DNA from: Pseudomonadota bacterium
GTDB taxonomy: Bacteria > Desulfobacterota > Syntrophobacteria > Syntrophobacterales > Syntrophobacteraceae
DNA: 64,000 nt
Direction: 5' to 3'
NCBI GenBank assembly: GCA_023416335.1
Contig: JAEZHY010000126.1
Span: 7,089 to 71,088, forward strand
The stretch's first letter is position 1, and the number at the start of each line of letters is the position of its first letter. The notes beneath the pieces are model-generated. The model was not told the DNA's origin, searched no databases, and saw only the letters and a program-made list of their open reading frames with translations. Made by a program: the position numbers and the translations under genes. Below, piece after piece: positions 27,823 to 36,821 of the stretch.

Positions 27823-28683
27823 TTAGAATAGCATTTTATCCAGTTCCTTCTGATCCGAAACTGCTTCCTTTTGTTTTGGAGGTGTTCGGTTGATTACTTC
27901 ACCGGGGACACCGATTTTTGCCCAATTCTGCTTTGAAGCTGTCTGGTTGATTATCTCGCCGGGCGTTCCAACCTTGACCCAATTGTACAAAAAAACGGCA
28001 TTTTCATAGATCATCCGAATGCATCCATGGGAGGCGGCATAGCTCGGCAGAATTCCCCCGTGGATGAAATAATTCCCGAAGAGGTGCAGAGAGTACGGCA
28101 TCCAGGCATTGTCGTATTTGGACGAGTAATGGTCCTGTTCTTTGGATGAGATGACGAACTTTTTTGTCGGAGTTCCGTTTCTGCCGGAAGAAATTGGAAA
28201 CAGGTGAAGCAATTTTCCGTAGACATAAAGCCCCACGCACTGCTGACCTACATCGATCAGGATGAACTGCGGCAATTGAGAAATATTGCCGATCCGTTCC
28301 GGCAGAATCTGTGGGCGTATCGAGAAATTGAGCGGAACATAAATGAATTTTACGTCGGTGCTCAAAGTGTCGGCGCCGTCAATTATCGCCATCGGTTCAA
28401 GCCGGTTTATGAGGGCGATCTGCTGGCGATAAAAATAAAAGTTGCGGTCGAAGTACGGCACAAAACGGCAGAAATAGCTGAGCGACTGCCCTGGCGGCAG
28501 GAATATCTTCAGGCAGGGCACGCCGTCCACTTCGACAATTTTTTTGTCGGTTTGAAATTTAATCAGCTCGGAATAGAGTCTCTGGTCAATAGGAGCAGCG
28601 CCCTCAACAGCAAGCGGAGCAAGAAAGGACAGCATCACCCAGACCGCAGAAAATAGAAGGACTCTGTTTGAAATGTACTTCAT
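27823..28683 (-). CDS. L,D-transpeptidase (YkuD domain)
   Basis: 286 aa. Signal peptide at about 1-28. The YkuD domain spans about 135-250, with ILIDVGQQCVGLYVYGKLLH, the histidine in YFIHGGILPS and the active-site SHGCIRM. It makes 3-3 peptidoglycan cross-links or attaches lipoproteins in the periplasm. The C-terminus contains a short tandem duplication (VGTPGEIINQTASKQ / IGVPGEVINRTPPKQ). Converges with the TauE/SafE gene. Confidence 0.9.
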   Translation of the reverse strand: MKYISNRVLLFSAVWVMLSFLAPLAVEGAAPIDQRLYSELIKFQTDKKIVEVDGVPCLKIFLPPGQSLSYFCRFVPYFDRNFYFYRQQIALINRLEPMAIIDGADTLSTDVKFIYVPLNFSIRPQILPERIGNISQLPQFILIDVGQQCVGLYVYGKLLHLFPISSGRNGTPTKKFVISSKEQDHYSSKYDNAWMPYSLHLFGNYFIHGGILPSYAASHGCIRMIYENAVFLYNWVKVGTPGEIINQTASKQNWAKIGVPGEVINRTPPKQKEAVSDQKELDKMLF

Positions 28684-29089
28684 ATTTTTTCGCCCCGTTA
28701 CAAAACCGAAAAAGCCGAATCAACAGCCGCAAATGTTCAAAGTCGCGAAGCTCTAAGGGCCCCCGCCCAGAGCGCACAATGTTGACCATAATTTCGGCTT
28801 ATTCAATCTAAAACTTCAATTCGCCTTGAGCCAGAGGCGGAATAAACTCTTTGCATTCCGAATCGTTGTGAAAGCTTTTCGGAGAGCAGGGAAGATTTTC
28901 TTCAGTTCAGGCAAGGTCTCTTGAAAGAGAGAAAGAGAACGGGCGGGACGCTCACGTTTGCCCGGGCACTCGAATTTTCCCTGTCTTTTTATTAAAATTA
29001 TCGGTAATAGTGACGAATCCTGGTTAAACTGTGTGAGGGCCGGTTAGGCACTTGCAGGTCTATTCAATTCTAGATTTTGTACGGGAATC
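28684..29089. other. 400-nt divergent intergenic region
   Basis: Between the divergently transcribed L,D-transpeptidase and Rel genes. The stretch near 28980-29010 is T/A-rich and could hold the rel promoter. No ORF is supported. Confidence 0.35.
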
Positions 29090-31285
29090 ATGGCGGAAAC
29101 AGACGAACTGACCGGAAAATCGAGTCTGGGACAGCAGGCGGCGCCAGTTGATGCACACATCTTCGACATCGGTGCATTTCGCGCCCGCATGGCCAAAAAC
29201 CTCGATTCATCCAACTATAACTATACGCTCTTCTTCGACGCGCTCTCCTTCGCATACGAACTCCATGCCGGACAGCGCCGAAAATCCGGTGCGCCTTATA
29301 TAAGCCACCCGTGCGCAGTGGCGGAAATCCTCGCTCGCGAAATGGGATTCCGGGACCCGACACTCCTCGCCGCGGCACTTCTGCACGACGTTGTGGAAGA
29401 CGTACCCTGGATCACGCTGGACGATATCGAAGGCCGTTTCGGAGCGCCGGTTGCAGAACTGGTTGACGGGTGTACAAAACTGGCAAGATATCACCTCGAC
29501 CGCGCCGCTTTGAAGGACCTCACCCACAGCAAGATTTTCATAAGCGCGAGCCGCAGACTCGGTGTTCTCATTATCAAGCTGGCCGATCGTCTCCACAATC
29601 TGAGGACCCTGCATTACCTGCCGCTGACGAAGCGACAGCGCATAGCTCAGGAAACGGTCGAAGTCTATGCTCCGATTGCGGCCCGCCTGAATCTATATCC
29701 GGTAAAGCGCGAATTATACCATCTCGCGCTTTCGTATCTCTATCCGAAGAAAAGCAAGAAGATTCTCCACATAATGCGGGACATCCGTAACTCAAAAGAC
29801 GTCGGGACCGTTGAATCCACGCTGGAGAAACTTCTCTCGGACCTGGACATCCAGGCGGAAGTCCGCACCCGGCCAAAAGGACTGGGCAGTTATTACGACC
29901 CGTTGAAACGTACGCTCGACCCGAAATATCCGGAAAACTACATCGACTTCGCAATTATCCTGAACACCGGGGATCTCATCTCCTGCTACACCGTGCTCGG
30001 CCTGGTGAACAACAACTTTGCCTCAATTCCGCGCAGTCTCCGGGATTTCATCGCCAACCCCAAGGCGAACGGCTACCGCAGCATTCATACGCGTATTCAC
30101 CTGAGCGGCAACAGTTACCTGATAAAAATCCGGACTTCGGAAATGGAGGAATGGGCAAACGGAGGGATTCTCCGGGCCTGGGACAGCCAAAAGGGATTGA
30201 GCGACGAACACTGGCAGGAAATCAGCGAACTCCTGCGCGATATTGGCGAATACGGCGGGGCGGCGACCCAGCGCAAAGCGCTCATACGGCTCTCCGAAGC
30301 CGAAGAGATCTATACCTACAGCCCGAGGGGCGACATCTATTATCTGCCGAAAGGCAGCATCGTGCTGGATTTCGCCTACCGGATCCACTCCGAACTGGGT
30401 GACTACTGCGAGGGCGCAATGGTCAACAACGTGTGGTCGCCCATCACCCGGCAGCTAAAAGACGGAGACATCGTCGAAGTCCTCACCTCCACCGAACCTC
30501 TGGACGTAGACCCCGACCTGGAAGTCCTCTGCAAAACCCCGAAAGCAAGAACGGCGATCAACCGGCACCTTCAACAAAGACGACTCCAGTTTGCGCAGGA
30601 AGTCGGCAAGGACATCCTCCTGCAGGAAATAATCAGGCACAAGCTGCCGTCATCGGTGCTGGAAGGAGAGAATTTCCGCCTCATCCTGGAAATCCTCAAC
30701 CTGAAGGACCCTAACGATCTCTATGTCCAGATAGGCCAGGACCTCACAACGCCCCAGCTTGTCATCTATTATCTCGAAGGCAACCCCCCGGAAGAGAGAA
30801 AGCCTGAGGAACCGGAGCAGGTAGAACAAAATACGTTGTCGGTATCGACTCTCGACAAAGCCATCTTCAAATTTGCCCGATGCTGCAACCCGTTGCCCTC
30901 CCAGGACAACGTGGTGGCAACCCTGAGCGAGCGGGGCATCACCTTCCACAACCGCGACTGCCAGGACCTCCATGCAAGGCACGCCCTGCAACCCCAGCAG
31001 TTGCTCAACGTTTACTGGAACACCCGGGCCGTATGGCGCCATCCGATCGTTTTCCACATTCACATTCTCGACCGGAATCTCCGCGAACTGCTTCCCTCTC
31101 TGGCAAGCCTGCCGGAAAAAATCCAGATACACAAGATTGTCAGCGGAGTGGGAAAACACGAGCAGGAAATGGTCTGGTTGAGCGCAGTCTTCCACAGCTT
31201 CGACGAAGCCAGGAAATTCTTCAGCTATCTTCCCCTCGAGAAAAGCATAATAGACGAGTTCGGACGCGAGGGCGGGCCGAGGTAA
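29090..31285 (+). CDS. RelA/SpoT homologue, probable (p)ppGpp hydrolase with degenerate synthetase
   Basis: 731 aa, full-length long-RSH layout. The HD hydrolase domain is intact (ISHPCAVAEIL, LLHDVVEDV, IIKLADRLHNLRTL). The synthetase region (about 255-360) keeps RPKGLGSYYDPLK, NGYRSIH and IRTSEME but aligns NYIDFAIIL where active enzymes have DLLAVRIIV, so the catalytic Asp and Arg appear lost. A TGS domain follows (IYTYSPRGDIYYLPKGSIVLDFAYRIH), then a cysteine-rich zinc-finger-like segment (ARCCNPLPSQDN...HNRDCQDL) and an ACT-like tail. I infer a hydrolase-dominant enzyme. The start ATG has only a weak GGGA upstream. Confidence 0.88.
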   Translation: MAETDELTGKSSLGQQAAPVDAHIFDIGAFRARMAKNLDSSNYNYTLFFDALSFAYELHAGQRRKSGAPYISHPCAVAEILAREMGFRDPTLLAAALLHDVVEDVPWITLDDIEGRFGAPVAELVDGCTKLARYHLDRAALKDLTHSKIFISASRRLGVLIIKLADRLHNLRTLHYLPLTKRQRIAQETVEVYAPIAARLNLYPVKRELYHLALSYLYPKKSKKILHIMRDIRNSKDVGTVESTLEKLLSDLDIQAEVRTRPKGLGSYYDPLKRTLDPKYPENYIDFAIILNTGDLISCYTVLGLVNNNFASIPRSLRDFIANPKANGYRSIHTRIHLSGNSYLIKIRTSEMEEWANGGILRAWDSQKGLSDEHWQEISELLRDIGEYGGAATQRKALIRLSEAEEIYTYSPRGDIYYLPKGSIVLDFAYRIHSELGDYCEGAMVNNVWSPITRQLKDGDIVEVLTSTEPLDVDPDLEVLCKTPKARTAINRHLQQRRLQFAQEVGKDILLQEIIRHKLPSSVLEGENFRLILEILNLKDPNDLYVQIGQDLTTPQLVIYYLEGNPPEERKPEEPEQVEQNTLSVSTLDKAIFKFARCCNPLPSQDNVVATLSERGITFHNRDCQDLHARHALQPQQLLNVYWNTRAVWRHPIVFHIHILDRNLRELLPSLASLPEKIQIHKIVSGVGKHEQEMVWLSAVFHSFDEARKFFSYLPLEKSIIDEFGREGGPR

Positions 31286-31737
31286 ATCGGAGAATTCGTC
31301 ATTAACGACTCTTAACAGCCGGCCGGGAACCGCGGAGCCGTGTAGGGGCAATGTTGATGCTTTGAGGAAATACGGCGCTGGTTTCCAAGGTCCAAGGGAG
31401 TGTTGCCCAAATTATCGCGGCAGCCCCGAATGGCTCGCAGAGCCCAACCTCGTCATTCCGGCCGGCCCTTCTCTTCGATCAGGACAAGTTCACACCGAAA
31501 TCCAGGCTTTGGGGCGGATTAATTGTGAATTCAAGGCCTTAAAAACTCTGGTTCCCGGCTCAAAGGCACTGCCGGGATGATGGGGCCGGGGGCTCCGGTG
31601 AAAAATGCCGGGGAACGAGACCCATCTCCATTTGGGCAACAGCCCCTCCATCTCGGGAACCGGCGGGAAAACCCGAACTACAGGATTCCTCGCCGGAAAG
31701 GCTGCCCCTCACCTGTAATCTCGAATCGAATTTCGTT
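31286..31737. other. 450-nt gap containing a repeat fragment
   Basis: Bases about 31341-31400 match the module I repeat at 50-105 and 51870-51910 (the 'gaggaaatacggcgctgg' string). The remainder is not repeated within the window and shows no gene. Confidence 0.5.
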
Positions 31738-32073
31738 CTAATGAATGGATTTTTTTTCGAGGGTTTCCGAGAAAGCTTTCTGCGCCAGGCTTTTCAGTTC
31801 GCCTTTCTTGACCCCGGCTACCTCGACGAGAAGGAACTGCACCCAAACCCCGCACAGGAAGCTGACCATACTCTCATCGCTTGCGAACACTTCCTGGCTC
31901 AACTTCTCGTCCTGGATCGCCTCTGCTGCGAGGTTCATCACACCGTTTCGGAGCTTCCCCTCGCCGAAGCACTGGATCGCCCTCTGGTATAACCTGTCTA
32001 TGGTATCTGCCTGAGAGATTATACCCACGGCCCTATCGCATGCATCGATAAGATTCAATTTTTCGTTTTTCAT
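31738..32073 (-). CDS. hypothetical helical protein
   Basis: 111 aa from ATG 32073. In-frame ATGs exist upstream to 32145, but the extra residues look untranslated and none has a good ribosome-binding site. It is predicted helical and soluble (IDACDRAVGIISQADTIDRLYQRAIQCFGEGKLRNG). Family not recognised. It is divergent from htrA, about 215 nt away. Confidence 0.55.
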   Translation of the reverse strand: MKNEKLNLIDACDRAVGIISQADTIDRLYQRAIQCFGEGKLRNGVMNLAAEAIQDEKLSQEVFASDESMVSFLCGVWVQFLLVEVAGVKKGELKSLAQKAFSETLEKKSIH

Positions 32074-32287
32074 AGTCCATTTCTTCTGCATATTTATATT
32101 GGGCGGCATATTGAATCTTAACCGAAGCGAGTTAAAGTTGGCCATAATATTTTCGATATTTACGCGGGAAACAGTTGTGATCGCTCCTCTGTCGAGGTCG
32201 CGGGTTTTTTAGTTGACAGTCGATCCGGCAGTCGCGTTATCATGTGCGTTTCAAAATGCTGTGGAGAAACTCAAGAAAGGAGCTTCC

Positions 32288-33724
32288 ATGCGAAGTCGTT
32301 TTGTTGATCCGTATGTTTTCAAGATTTTCTGCTTTTTGGTAGTTCTCTGCTCCGTTTTCATTCCTGCAACCAAAGGAGCTTATGCCGCGCTGCAGGGCCC
32401 GGCGTCGTTTGCCGATCTGGCCGATGGGGTCAAAGACGTAGTCGTAAATATTTCGACTACGCAGGTGGTCAAAGAAAATCCCATGCAGCCCTTCATGGGG
32501 CAAAATTCGCCTTTTCGGGAGTTCTTCGGAGATGATTTCTTCAAGAGATTCTTCGGAGACCAGCCTCAGGGCCAGATGAAAACGCATGCGCTTGGGTCCG
32601 GATTCATTATCGATGAGGACGGACTCATCCTGACCAACAATCACGTGGTCGAAAAGGCCGACGAGATCAAGATCAAGACCGCGGCGGGCAAGGAATACGA
32701 TGCCAAGGTGGTCGGGCGGGATCCCAAGACGGATATCGCCCTGATAAAGATCTCCGCCGAGGGCAAACTCCCGAAGGCGGCAAAACTTGGTGATTCCGAA
32801 GCCATTCGGGTCGGTGACTGGGTCATGGCCGTCGGGAATCCGTTCGGACTCGGCAACACGGTTACGTCCGGTATAATCAGCGCGAAAGGGCGTATCATCG
32901 GCGCCGGCCCCTATGACGACTTCCTCCAAACCGACGCCGCAATCAACCCAGGCAACAGCGGCGGACCGCTCTTCAATATGAACGGCGAGGTGGTCGGCAT
33001 TAATACGGCAATCGTTGCCCAGGGCCAGGGCATCGGGTTTGCCACCCCGATCAACATGGCTAAAGAAATCCTGCCGCAGCTCAAGACCGGCAAAGTCATT
33101 CGCGGCTGGCTCGGAGTCATGATCCAGGATATTACGCCCGAACTCGCCGAATCCTTCGGAATAACCGAGACGAAGGGCGTCATCGTAGCCGATGTCGTTC
33201 CGGACAGCCCCGCTGAGAAAGCCGGGCTCAAACGTGGAGACATTGTCAAATCGCTTAACGGGAAACCGGTCGACAATGCTCACACACTCTCCCGTTCGGT
33301 GGCGGCCCTCGGACCCGACTCCTCCGCAACCCTTGAGGTAATCCGCGACGGCAAATCCAAAGAAGTAAAAATCACTATCGGCACCATGCCCGAAGAGGGA
33401 CCGGAACAGAAACGCAGCGGGCCCAAGACCGAGAGCGCATGGGGCATTACGGTCCAGAACATCACTCCCGAAATGGCCCAGAGATTCGGCATGGATGAGA
33501 ATGAATCCGGTGTCGTCATCACCGAGCTTCAGCCCAATACGCCTGCCGCCGAAGCAAGGCTCCGTCCGGGAGACGTCGTTAAGGAAGTAAACCGGCAGAA
33601 AGTTCAGAATGTCCGGGATTACAAGCAGATCACGCAGAAAATGAAAAAAGGCGAGAGCCTGCTTCTGCTCGTAAAGCGCGGGGGCAATACCTTCTATGTC
33701 GCCATCAAGGCCCCGAAAGAATAG
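32288..33724 (+). CDS. degP: DegP/HtrA (Do-family) periplasmic serine endoprotease
   Basis: 478 aa. Signal peptide (about 1-33), trypsin-like domain with the His in TNNHVVEKADEIKI, the Asp in DPKTDIALIKI and the Ser in NPGNSGGPLF, then two PDZ domains (GWLGVMIQDITPELAESFG..., and a second starting WGITVQNITPEMAQRFG). It degrades and chaperones misfolded envelope proteins. ATG 32288 with AAGGAG 8 nt upstream and the signal peptide fix the start; a frame open from 32213 is rejected. The gene heads a plus-strand run with the HNH and small cysteine protein genes, ending at the terminator near 34479. Confidence 0.95.
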   Translation: MRSRFVDPYVFKIFCFLVVLCSVFIPATKGAYAALQGPASFADLADGVKDVVVNISTTQVVKENPMQPFMGQNSPFREFFGDDFFKRFFGDQPQGQMKTHALGSGFIIDEDGLILTNNHVVEKADEIKIKTAAGKEYDAKVVGRDPKTDIALIKISAEGKLPKAAKLGDSEAIRVGDWVMAVGNPFGLGNTVTSGIISAKGRIIGAGPYDDFLQTDAAINPGNSGGPLFNMNGEVVGINTAIVAQGQGIGFATPINMAKEILPQLKTGKVIRGWLGVMIQDITPELAESFGITETKGVIVADVVPDSPAEKAGLKRGDIVKSLNGKPVDNAHTLSRSVAALGPDSSATLEVIRDGKSKEVKITIGTMPEEGPEQKRSGPKTESAWGITVQNITPEMAQRFGMDENESGVVITELQPNTPAAEARLRPGDVVKEVNRQKVQNVRDYKQITQKMKKGESLLLLVKRGGNTFYVAIKAPKE

Positions 33725-33757
33725 GCGGGGAGCACCCGGGAGACAGGCTGCAAAAAG

Positions 33758-34117
33758 ATGGAAACCGGCGGACAAGCGACATGCTTCATCATATCCGTAT
33801 CCCCCGAACAGCTCCGTAAAGAAAAGGAGAAAGCCGGGGAATTGCGCAAATCTCAGTGGTGGAAACGCCAGTTGGCCAAAGGGACCTGCTATTATTGCCA
33901 TAAGCAGGTCCCTGCCGCTGAGTTGACGATGGATCATATCGTGCCGCTTGTCCGCGGCGGAAAGTCCTCTAAAGGCAACACCGTTCCCGCGTGCAAGGAC
34001 TGCAACAGCCGCAAGAAATACCTGCTCCCGATGGAGTGGGAAGAGTATGTTCGGGGTGCTTGGAAAAATCGGCTTTCGCCCGCCGGCGAGCCTGATGGTG
34101 AGTCCGAAAGGGACTGA
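33758..34117 (+). CDS. HNH endonuclease domain protein
   Basis: 119 aa. Compact HNH fold: CYYCHKQVP, then LTMDHIVPLVRGGKSSKGNTVPACKDCNSRKK, with the zinc-type CxxC pairs and the DH...N residues of the active site. Such stand-alone HNH proteins are nucleases of mostly unknown biological role. It starts 33 nt after degP and ends 2 nt before the next small gene, so it is probably co-transcribed with both. Confidence 0.85.
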   Translation: METGGQATCFIISVSPEQLRKEKEKAGELRKSQWWKRQLAKGTCYYCHKQVPAAELTMDHIVPLVRGGKSSKGNTVPACKDCNSRKKYLLPMEWEEYVRGAWKNRLSPAGEPDGESERD

Positions 34118-34119
34118 AA

Positions 34120-34293
34120 ATGGAAAGATGCAAAGAATGCGAACTGGCGATTTACTGCTACACCGATTCGAGTTCCTGGATTTTCAGGACAAAGGACGAA
34201 ATGGAAGAGAAGCAGTCACAAATCTCAAACTGCCCCTTTCATCAGGAGATTGAACGAGCCCGTTCGCAAAAAAAGCAGGTGAGGCTTCGGTGA
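34120..34293 (+). CDS. small cysteine-rich protein
   Basis: 57 aa: MERCKECELAIYCYTDSS at the N-terminus, then SWIFRTKDEMEEKQ and NCPFHQE. Four cysteines plus a histidine in CxxC, YC and CPFH arrangements suggest a small metal site. ATG is 2 nt after the HNH stop, which supports translation by coupling, though the Shine-Dalgarno is weak. Function unknown. I recall similar short proteins in related bacteria, but cannot check this here. Confidence 0.6.
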   Translation: MERCKECELAIYCYTDSSSWIFRTKDEMEEKQSQISNCPFHQEIERARSQKKQVRLR

Positions 34294-34450
34294 GGTCGTG
34301 AGTCGTTTGCGCCCGCATGAACGAGGCGAGGATCTCTCGAATTGAGAGATGAAACGAATCCGCAGCGCAGAAACCGAAGATGAAGAAACCAACTTGAAAG
34401 GCTCCCGCCAAACGGGGATCCCGGAATTTCAGGACAATTTTTCTATTAGG

Positions 34451-34479
34451 AAAGGGCGCTTCGAAAGAGGCGCCCTTTT
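34451..34479 (+). terminator. rho-independent terminator
   Basis: Stem of 9 bp (34451-34459 with 34470-34478, GGGCGC core), 10-nt loop, then a T-run. The A-run on the left flank makes it usable in both directions. It lies 160 nt after the degP-HNH-small protein run and before the minus-strand DsrE gene's end. Confidence 0.8.
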
Positions 34480-34597
34480 CAATTTGACAATGGGAATTCG
34501 CCTGCCCCAAAGAGAACTGTCGCAGGCAAATCCATACGGCACAAGCAGCAATATATTCAGCATCATAAGAATGGCCGCAACGGTGCCGCCGAGGCCT

Positions 34598-35122
34598 TTA
34601 CGTGAACATATTGATCTTGCAGTTCCGCGCGTGCTTCAGGTAGTCCTCCGCGGTTTCGATCTCCACACCTTCAATGAAATCATCCGGGCTGATTCCCATC
34701 ATATCCACGGTCATCTTGCATGCGACGAACCTGACCCCTTCCATCTGGGCCATATCCATCAACTCATCCAGGGGCGGAATTCCCGCACCGTCGATCTTCT
34801 TCCGCATCATCTTCGTGGCAACGCTCGACATCCCCGGAATGGCTCCCACCGGTCCGTTCGGCACGAACTTGCAGTTGGCCGCCCCGCCTTTCCGTATGAG
34901 ATTGATCCCCATGAAAGTGTAGAATACGGTTGCGTCCATCCCGAGTCTCCTGGCATTGATGCCGAGAATGAGTGCTGGATAGGCGCCGTCCAGCGTATCG
35001 CGGCTGCATATGAACGTGCAGGCTTCCTTTTCGGGCACGGGTGCCGCAACGGGTTCAGTCTTGATCTCTTTTGGTTCCGATTTCTTGACTTCCGCTTTCT
35101 GCTTCACTGTTCTTGCTGCCAT
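34598..35122 (-). CDS. DsrE/DsrF/DrsH-family protein
   Basis: 174 aa. After a charged Lys/Glu/Pro-rich N-terminal linker (about 1-38) comes a DsrE-like fold: CTFICSRDTLDGAYPALILGINARRLGMDATVFYTFMGINLI, MPGM-type loop (AIPGMSSVATKMM), and VRFVACKMTVDMMGISPDDFIEGVEI with the conserved cysteine. Relatives handle sulfur or reactive sulfur species. ATG 35122 has GGAGG 7 nt upstream; the open frame to 35236 is not needed. An ArsR regulator gene precedes it in the same direction. Confidence 0.85.
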   Translation of the reverse strand: MAARTVKQKAEVKKSEPKEIKTEPVAAPVPEKEACTFICSRDTLDGAYPALILGINARRLGMDATVFYTFMGINLIRKGGAANCKFVPNGPVGAIPGMSSVATKMMRKKIDGAGIPPLDELMDMAQMEGVRFVACKMTVDMMGISPDDFIEGVEIETAEDYLKHARNCKINMFT

Positions 35123-35291
35123 CGTTTGCCTCCGAATTTGGACTCCTGGATTTTCTTGCTTCAGCGGAACAAGTTGCCGGGGGGAAACATCCGCCTCTCT
35201 CTTATGCGACTCACGAACTTTTCTGGAAAACCTCACAATGTATTAATGGTTTCATCTCATACGCACTTTTGAGTGAATCAACGACTTACTC

Positions 35292-35660
35292 TCAACCTTT
35301 CAGCCGATCGGTTTCGTCGCCCATTCCGGAAAGACACCCGCGCCCTTCAGGCATCGAACCTTCCCCGTGCCGGGCAACGCAGTGGATGATCCCGATGACA
35401 TTCCGGTTCGCGATGGAGTAGAAGATCTGAGTCCCGTTGCGCCTGGACGAAAGAATCCCCTTCGCCTTCATAAGGTTCAGGTGCTGGGAAATCGAAGGCT
35501 GGGGTGCCTGCAGGTGCTTGCAGATTTCGGTCACCGCCTTTTCGCCTTCTTCCAGGAACGCAATAATCCTCAGCCTCGCCGGATGTGCAACCGTCCTGAG
35601 GATATCGGCCGCGCGTTCCAGGTGCTCCACATCGAGGGGGAAACCATTTTCTTCCGACAT
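35292..35660 (-). CDS. ArsR-family transcriptional regulator
   Basis: 122 aa winged-helix protein: ILRTVAHPARLRIIAFLEEGEKAVTEICKHLQAPQPSISQHLNLMKAKGILSSRRNGTQIFYSI. Cysteines (IIHCVARHGEG, GRGCLSG) near the C-terminus could sense metals or sulfur species, which would fit the downstream DsrE-family gene. ATG 35660 has GAGGTG upstream. Two partly palindromic AATATTCG sites lie upstream and are probably its operator. Confidence 0.88.
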   Translation of the reverse strand: MSEENGFPLDVEHLERAADILRTVAHPARLRIIAFLEEGEKAVTEICKHLQAPQPSISQHLNLMKAKGILSSRRNGTQIFYSIANRNVIGIIHCVARHGEGSMPEGRGCLSGMGDETDRLKG

Positions 35661-35690
35661 CACATCACCTCGTAAACCGTTGCTGCCCAT

Positions 35691-35728
35691 AATATTCGAT
35701 TAACTTAATATGCTAATATTCGAATATT
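35691..35728. promoter_or_regulatory. probable ArsR operator, palindromic AATATTCGAATATT
   Basis: A perfect 14-bp palindrome at 35715-35728 and a half-matching site (AATATTCGAT) at 35691-35700 lie 31-68 nt upstream of the ArsR start. Such A+T-rich inverted repeats are the usual ArsR-family binding sites. Confidence 0.6.
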
Positions 35729-35901
35729 TGCAAGAATAAAATTGCAGCCCGGCCGTTTCCGACCGCGGCAGACGCAGTTCTCCCCTCCCCGGCAACGATT
35801 CGGCAAAAAAAACTGCCGGATGTGCGCGTAGCCCAAAGTCAAATTCGCTGCACTTGCTTGATTTTCAAAAACCCTTATGATACAAGCATTCGCACCCAAG
35901 G

Positions 35902-35976
35902 GCCGGCGTAGCTCAGTGGCAGAGCAGCTGATTCGTAATCAGCAGGTCGCGGGTTCAAATCCCATCGCCGGCTCCA
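35902..35976 (+). tRNA. tRNA-Thr (anticodon CGT)
   Basis: Cloverleaf by eye: acceptor GCCGGCG pairs with CGCCGGC; D-loop AGTGGCA; anticodon stem GCTGA/TCAGC around the loop TTCGTAA (anticodon CGT, reading ACG); T-arm GCGGG-TTCAAAT-CCCAT (a wobble-containing stem); CCA encoded at 35974-35976. Its 3' part is duplicated downstream. Confidence 0.92.
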
Positions 35977-35978
35977 GC
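35932..35978 (+). repeat. 47-bp direct repeat, left copy (att-like, in tRNA-Thr)
   Basis: From the anticodon loop to 2 nt past the CCA of tRNA-Thr. It is identical to 36516-36562. This is the classic footprint of tyrosine-integrase insertion into a tRNA gene. Confidence 0.85.
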
Positions 35979-36080
35979 AATTTCGATGACTTACAAGCAG
36001 GCTTATGTAGCTGTTTTTTGCCTATGGGGAAAAGCGCAGGATTCTGCTGTAATTTCAATTAGATCGCGACCGCATCATCC

Positions 36081-36326
36081 CTAATCCATTTGAATATCTC
36101 TGGGAAAAGCGCGCCATTCGTAAAAATCAGCCTCTGAATGCTTGGCCACACGCTCCATCCTCTCATTCCTTGAATTCCAAGCTGTGTTGATGTGGTTGTA
36201 CAGATGCTCCAGGGATAGTTTCAACTCTATTTCATCGTATTCAGGGTCAGATTCCATGTTGGTGATTGCTTTGTCGAGTTCTTGTCGCGCTTCCCGAAGG
36301 TGAAGAAGTATCCATTCCTTATTCAT
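36081..36326 (-). CDS. hypothetical protein inside the tRNA-Thr repeat pair
   Basis: 81 aa, charged and helical (LLHLREARQELDKAITNMESDPEYDEIELKLSLEHLYNHINTAWNSR). GGAGG about 6 nt before the ATG makes it a probable gene. No recognised domain. It is the only plausible gene between the two att-like repeats. Confidence 0.6.
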   Translation of the reverse strand: MNKEWILLHLREARQELDKAITNMESDPEYDEIELKLSLEHLYNHINTAWNSRNERMERVAKHSEADFYEWRAFPRDIQMD

Positions 36327-36515
36327 GATGCCTCCATGTGTCGTTCGCGTCCGGGCTCTTGGATTTCATTCTAGAAGACTTTCCTCGACCCATAGGGAAA
36401 AATATTGGCAAAAGGAATCCAAAGGGCCACTTTTGCCCTCAATGAGTACATGAGATACAACCGCAGCTTCTTGAATTATCAGCTATTTAGCAGGTTTAGG
36501 AATAGCGCGAGTTTT

Positions 36516-36562
36516 TTCGTAATCAGCAGGTCGCGGGTTCAAATCCCATCGCCGGCTCCAGC
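36516..36562 (+). repeat. 47-bp direct repeat, right copy (att-like)
   Basis: Exact copy of the 3' portion of tRNA-Thr (35932-35978) without the 5' half, so not a functional tRNA. The 584 bp from the end of the left copy to the end of the right copy carry no integrase, so the element is a remnant, or its larger part was lost. Confidence 0.85.
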
Positions 36563-36821
36563 GTTACAAGAAATCACAAGTCGCCGTGTAAGCAGGCGGG
36601 AGCGTTTTAGGTCCCGCCCGTTTTGTTTTTGGGCATCCGTCCGTCACTGCTGCCCAATCAAGAACTCCAAGTTGTCGGCGTAACAAGCCCTGGAAGTTCT
36701 CGCCTCATCTACGTCGATGGTCTGCGAATTCGGACCGACCAGGAAAATCCTGTAGTTTGCTTGGAGAACTTTCCCGCAAAGAGAAGATCCTCCCCATGGA
36801 TGGCCAATGCGTGTGGGAATC

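Noticed and set aside
32240..33937. 565-codon open frame on the minus strand across degP
   Set aside because: It is the antisense shadow of a clear HtrA protease; it has no domain, and its length comes from G+C-biased codons.
36516..36562. Second tRNA-Thr gene
   Set aside because: Only the 3' half is present; the acceptor 5' strand and D-arm are missing, so it is an att-like fragment.
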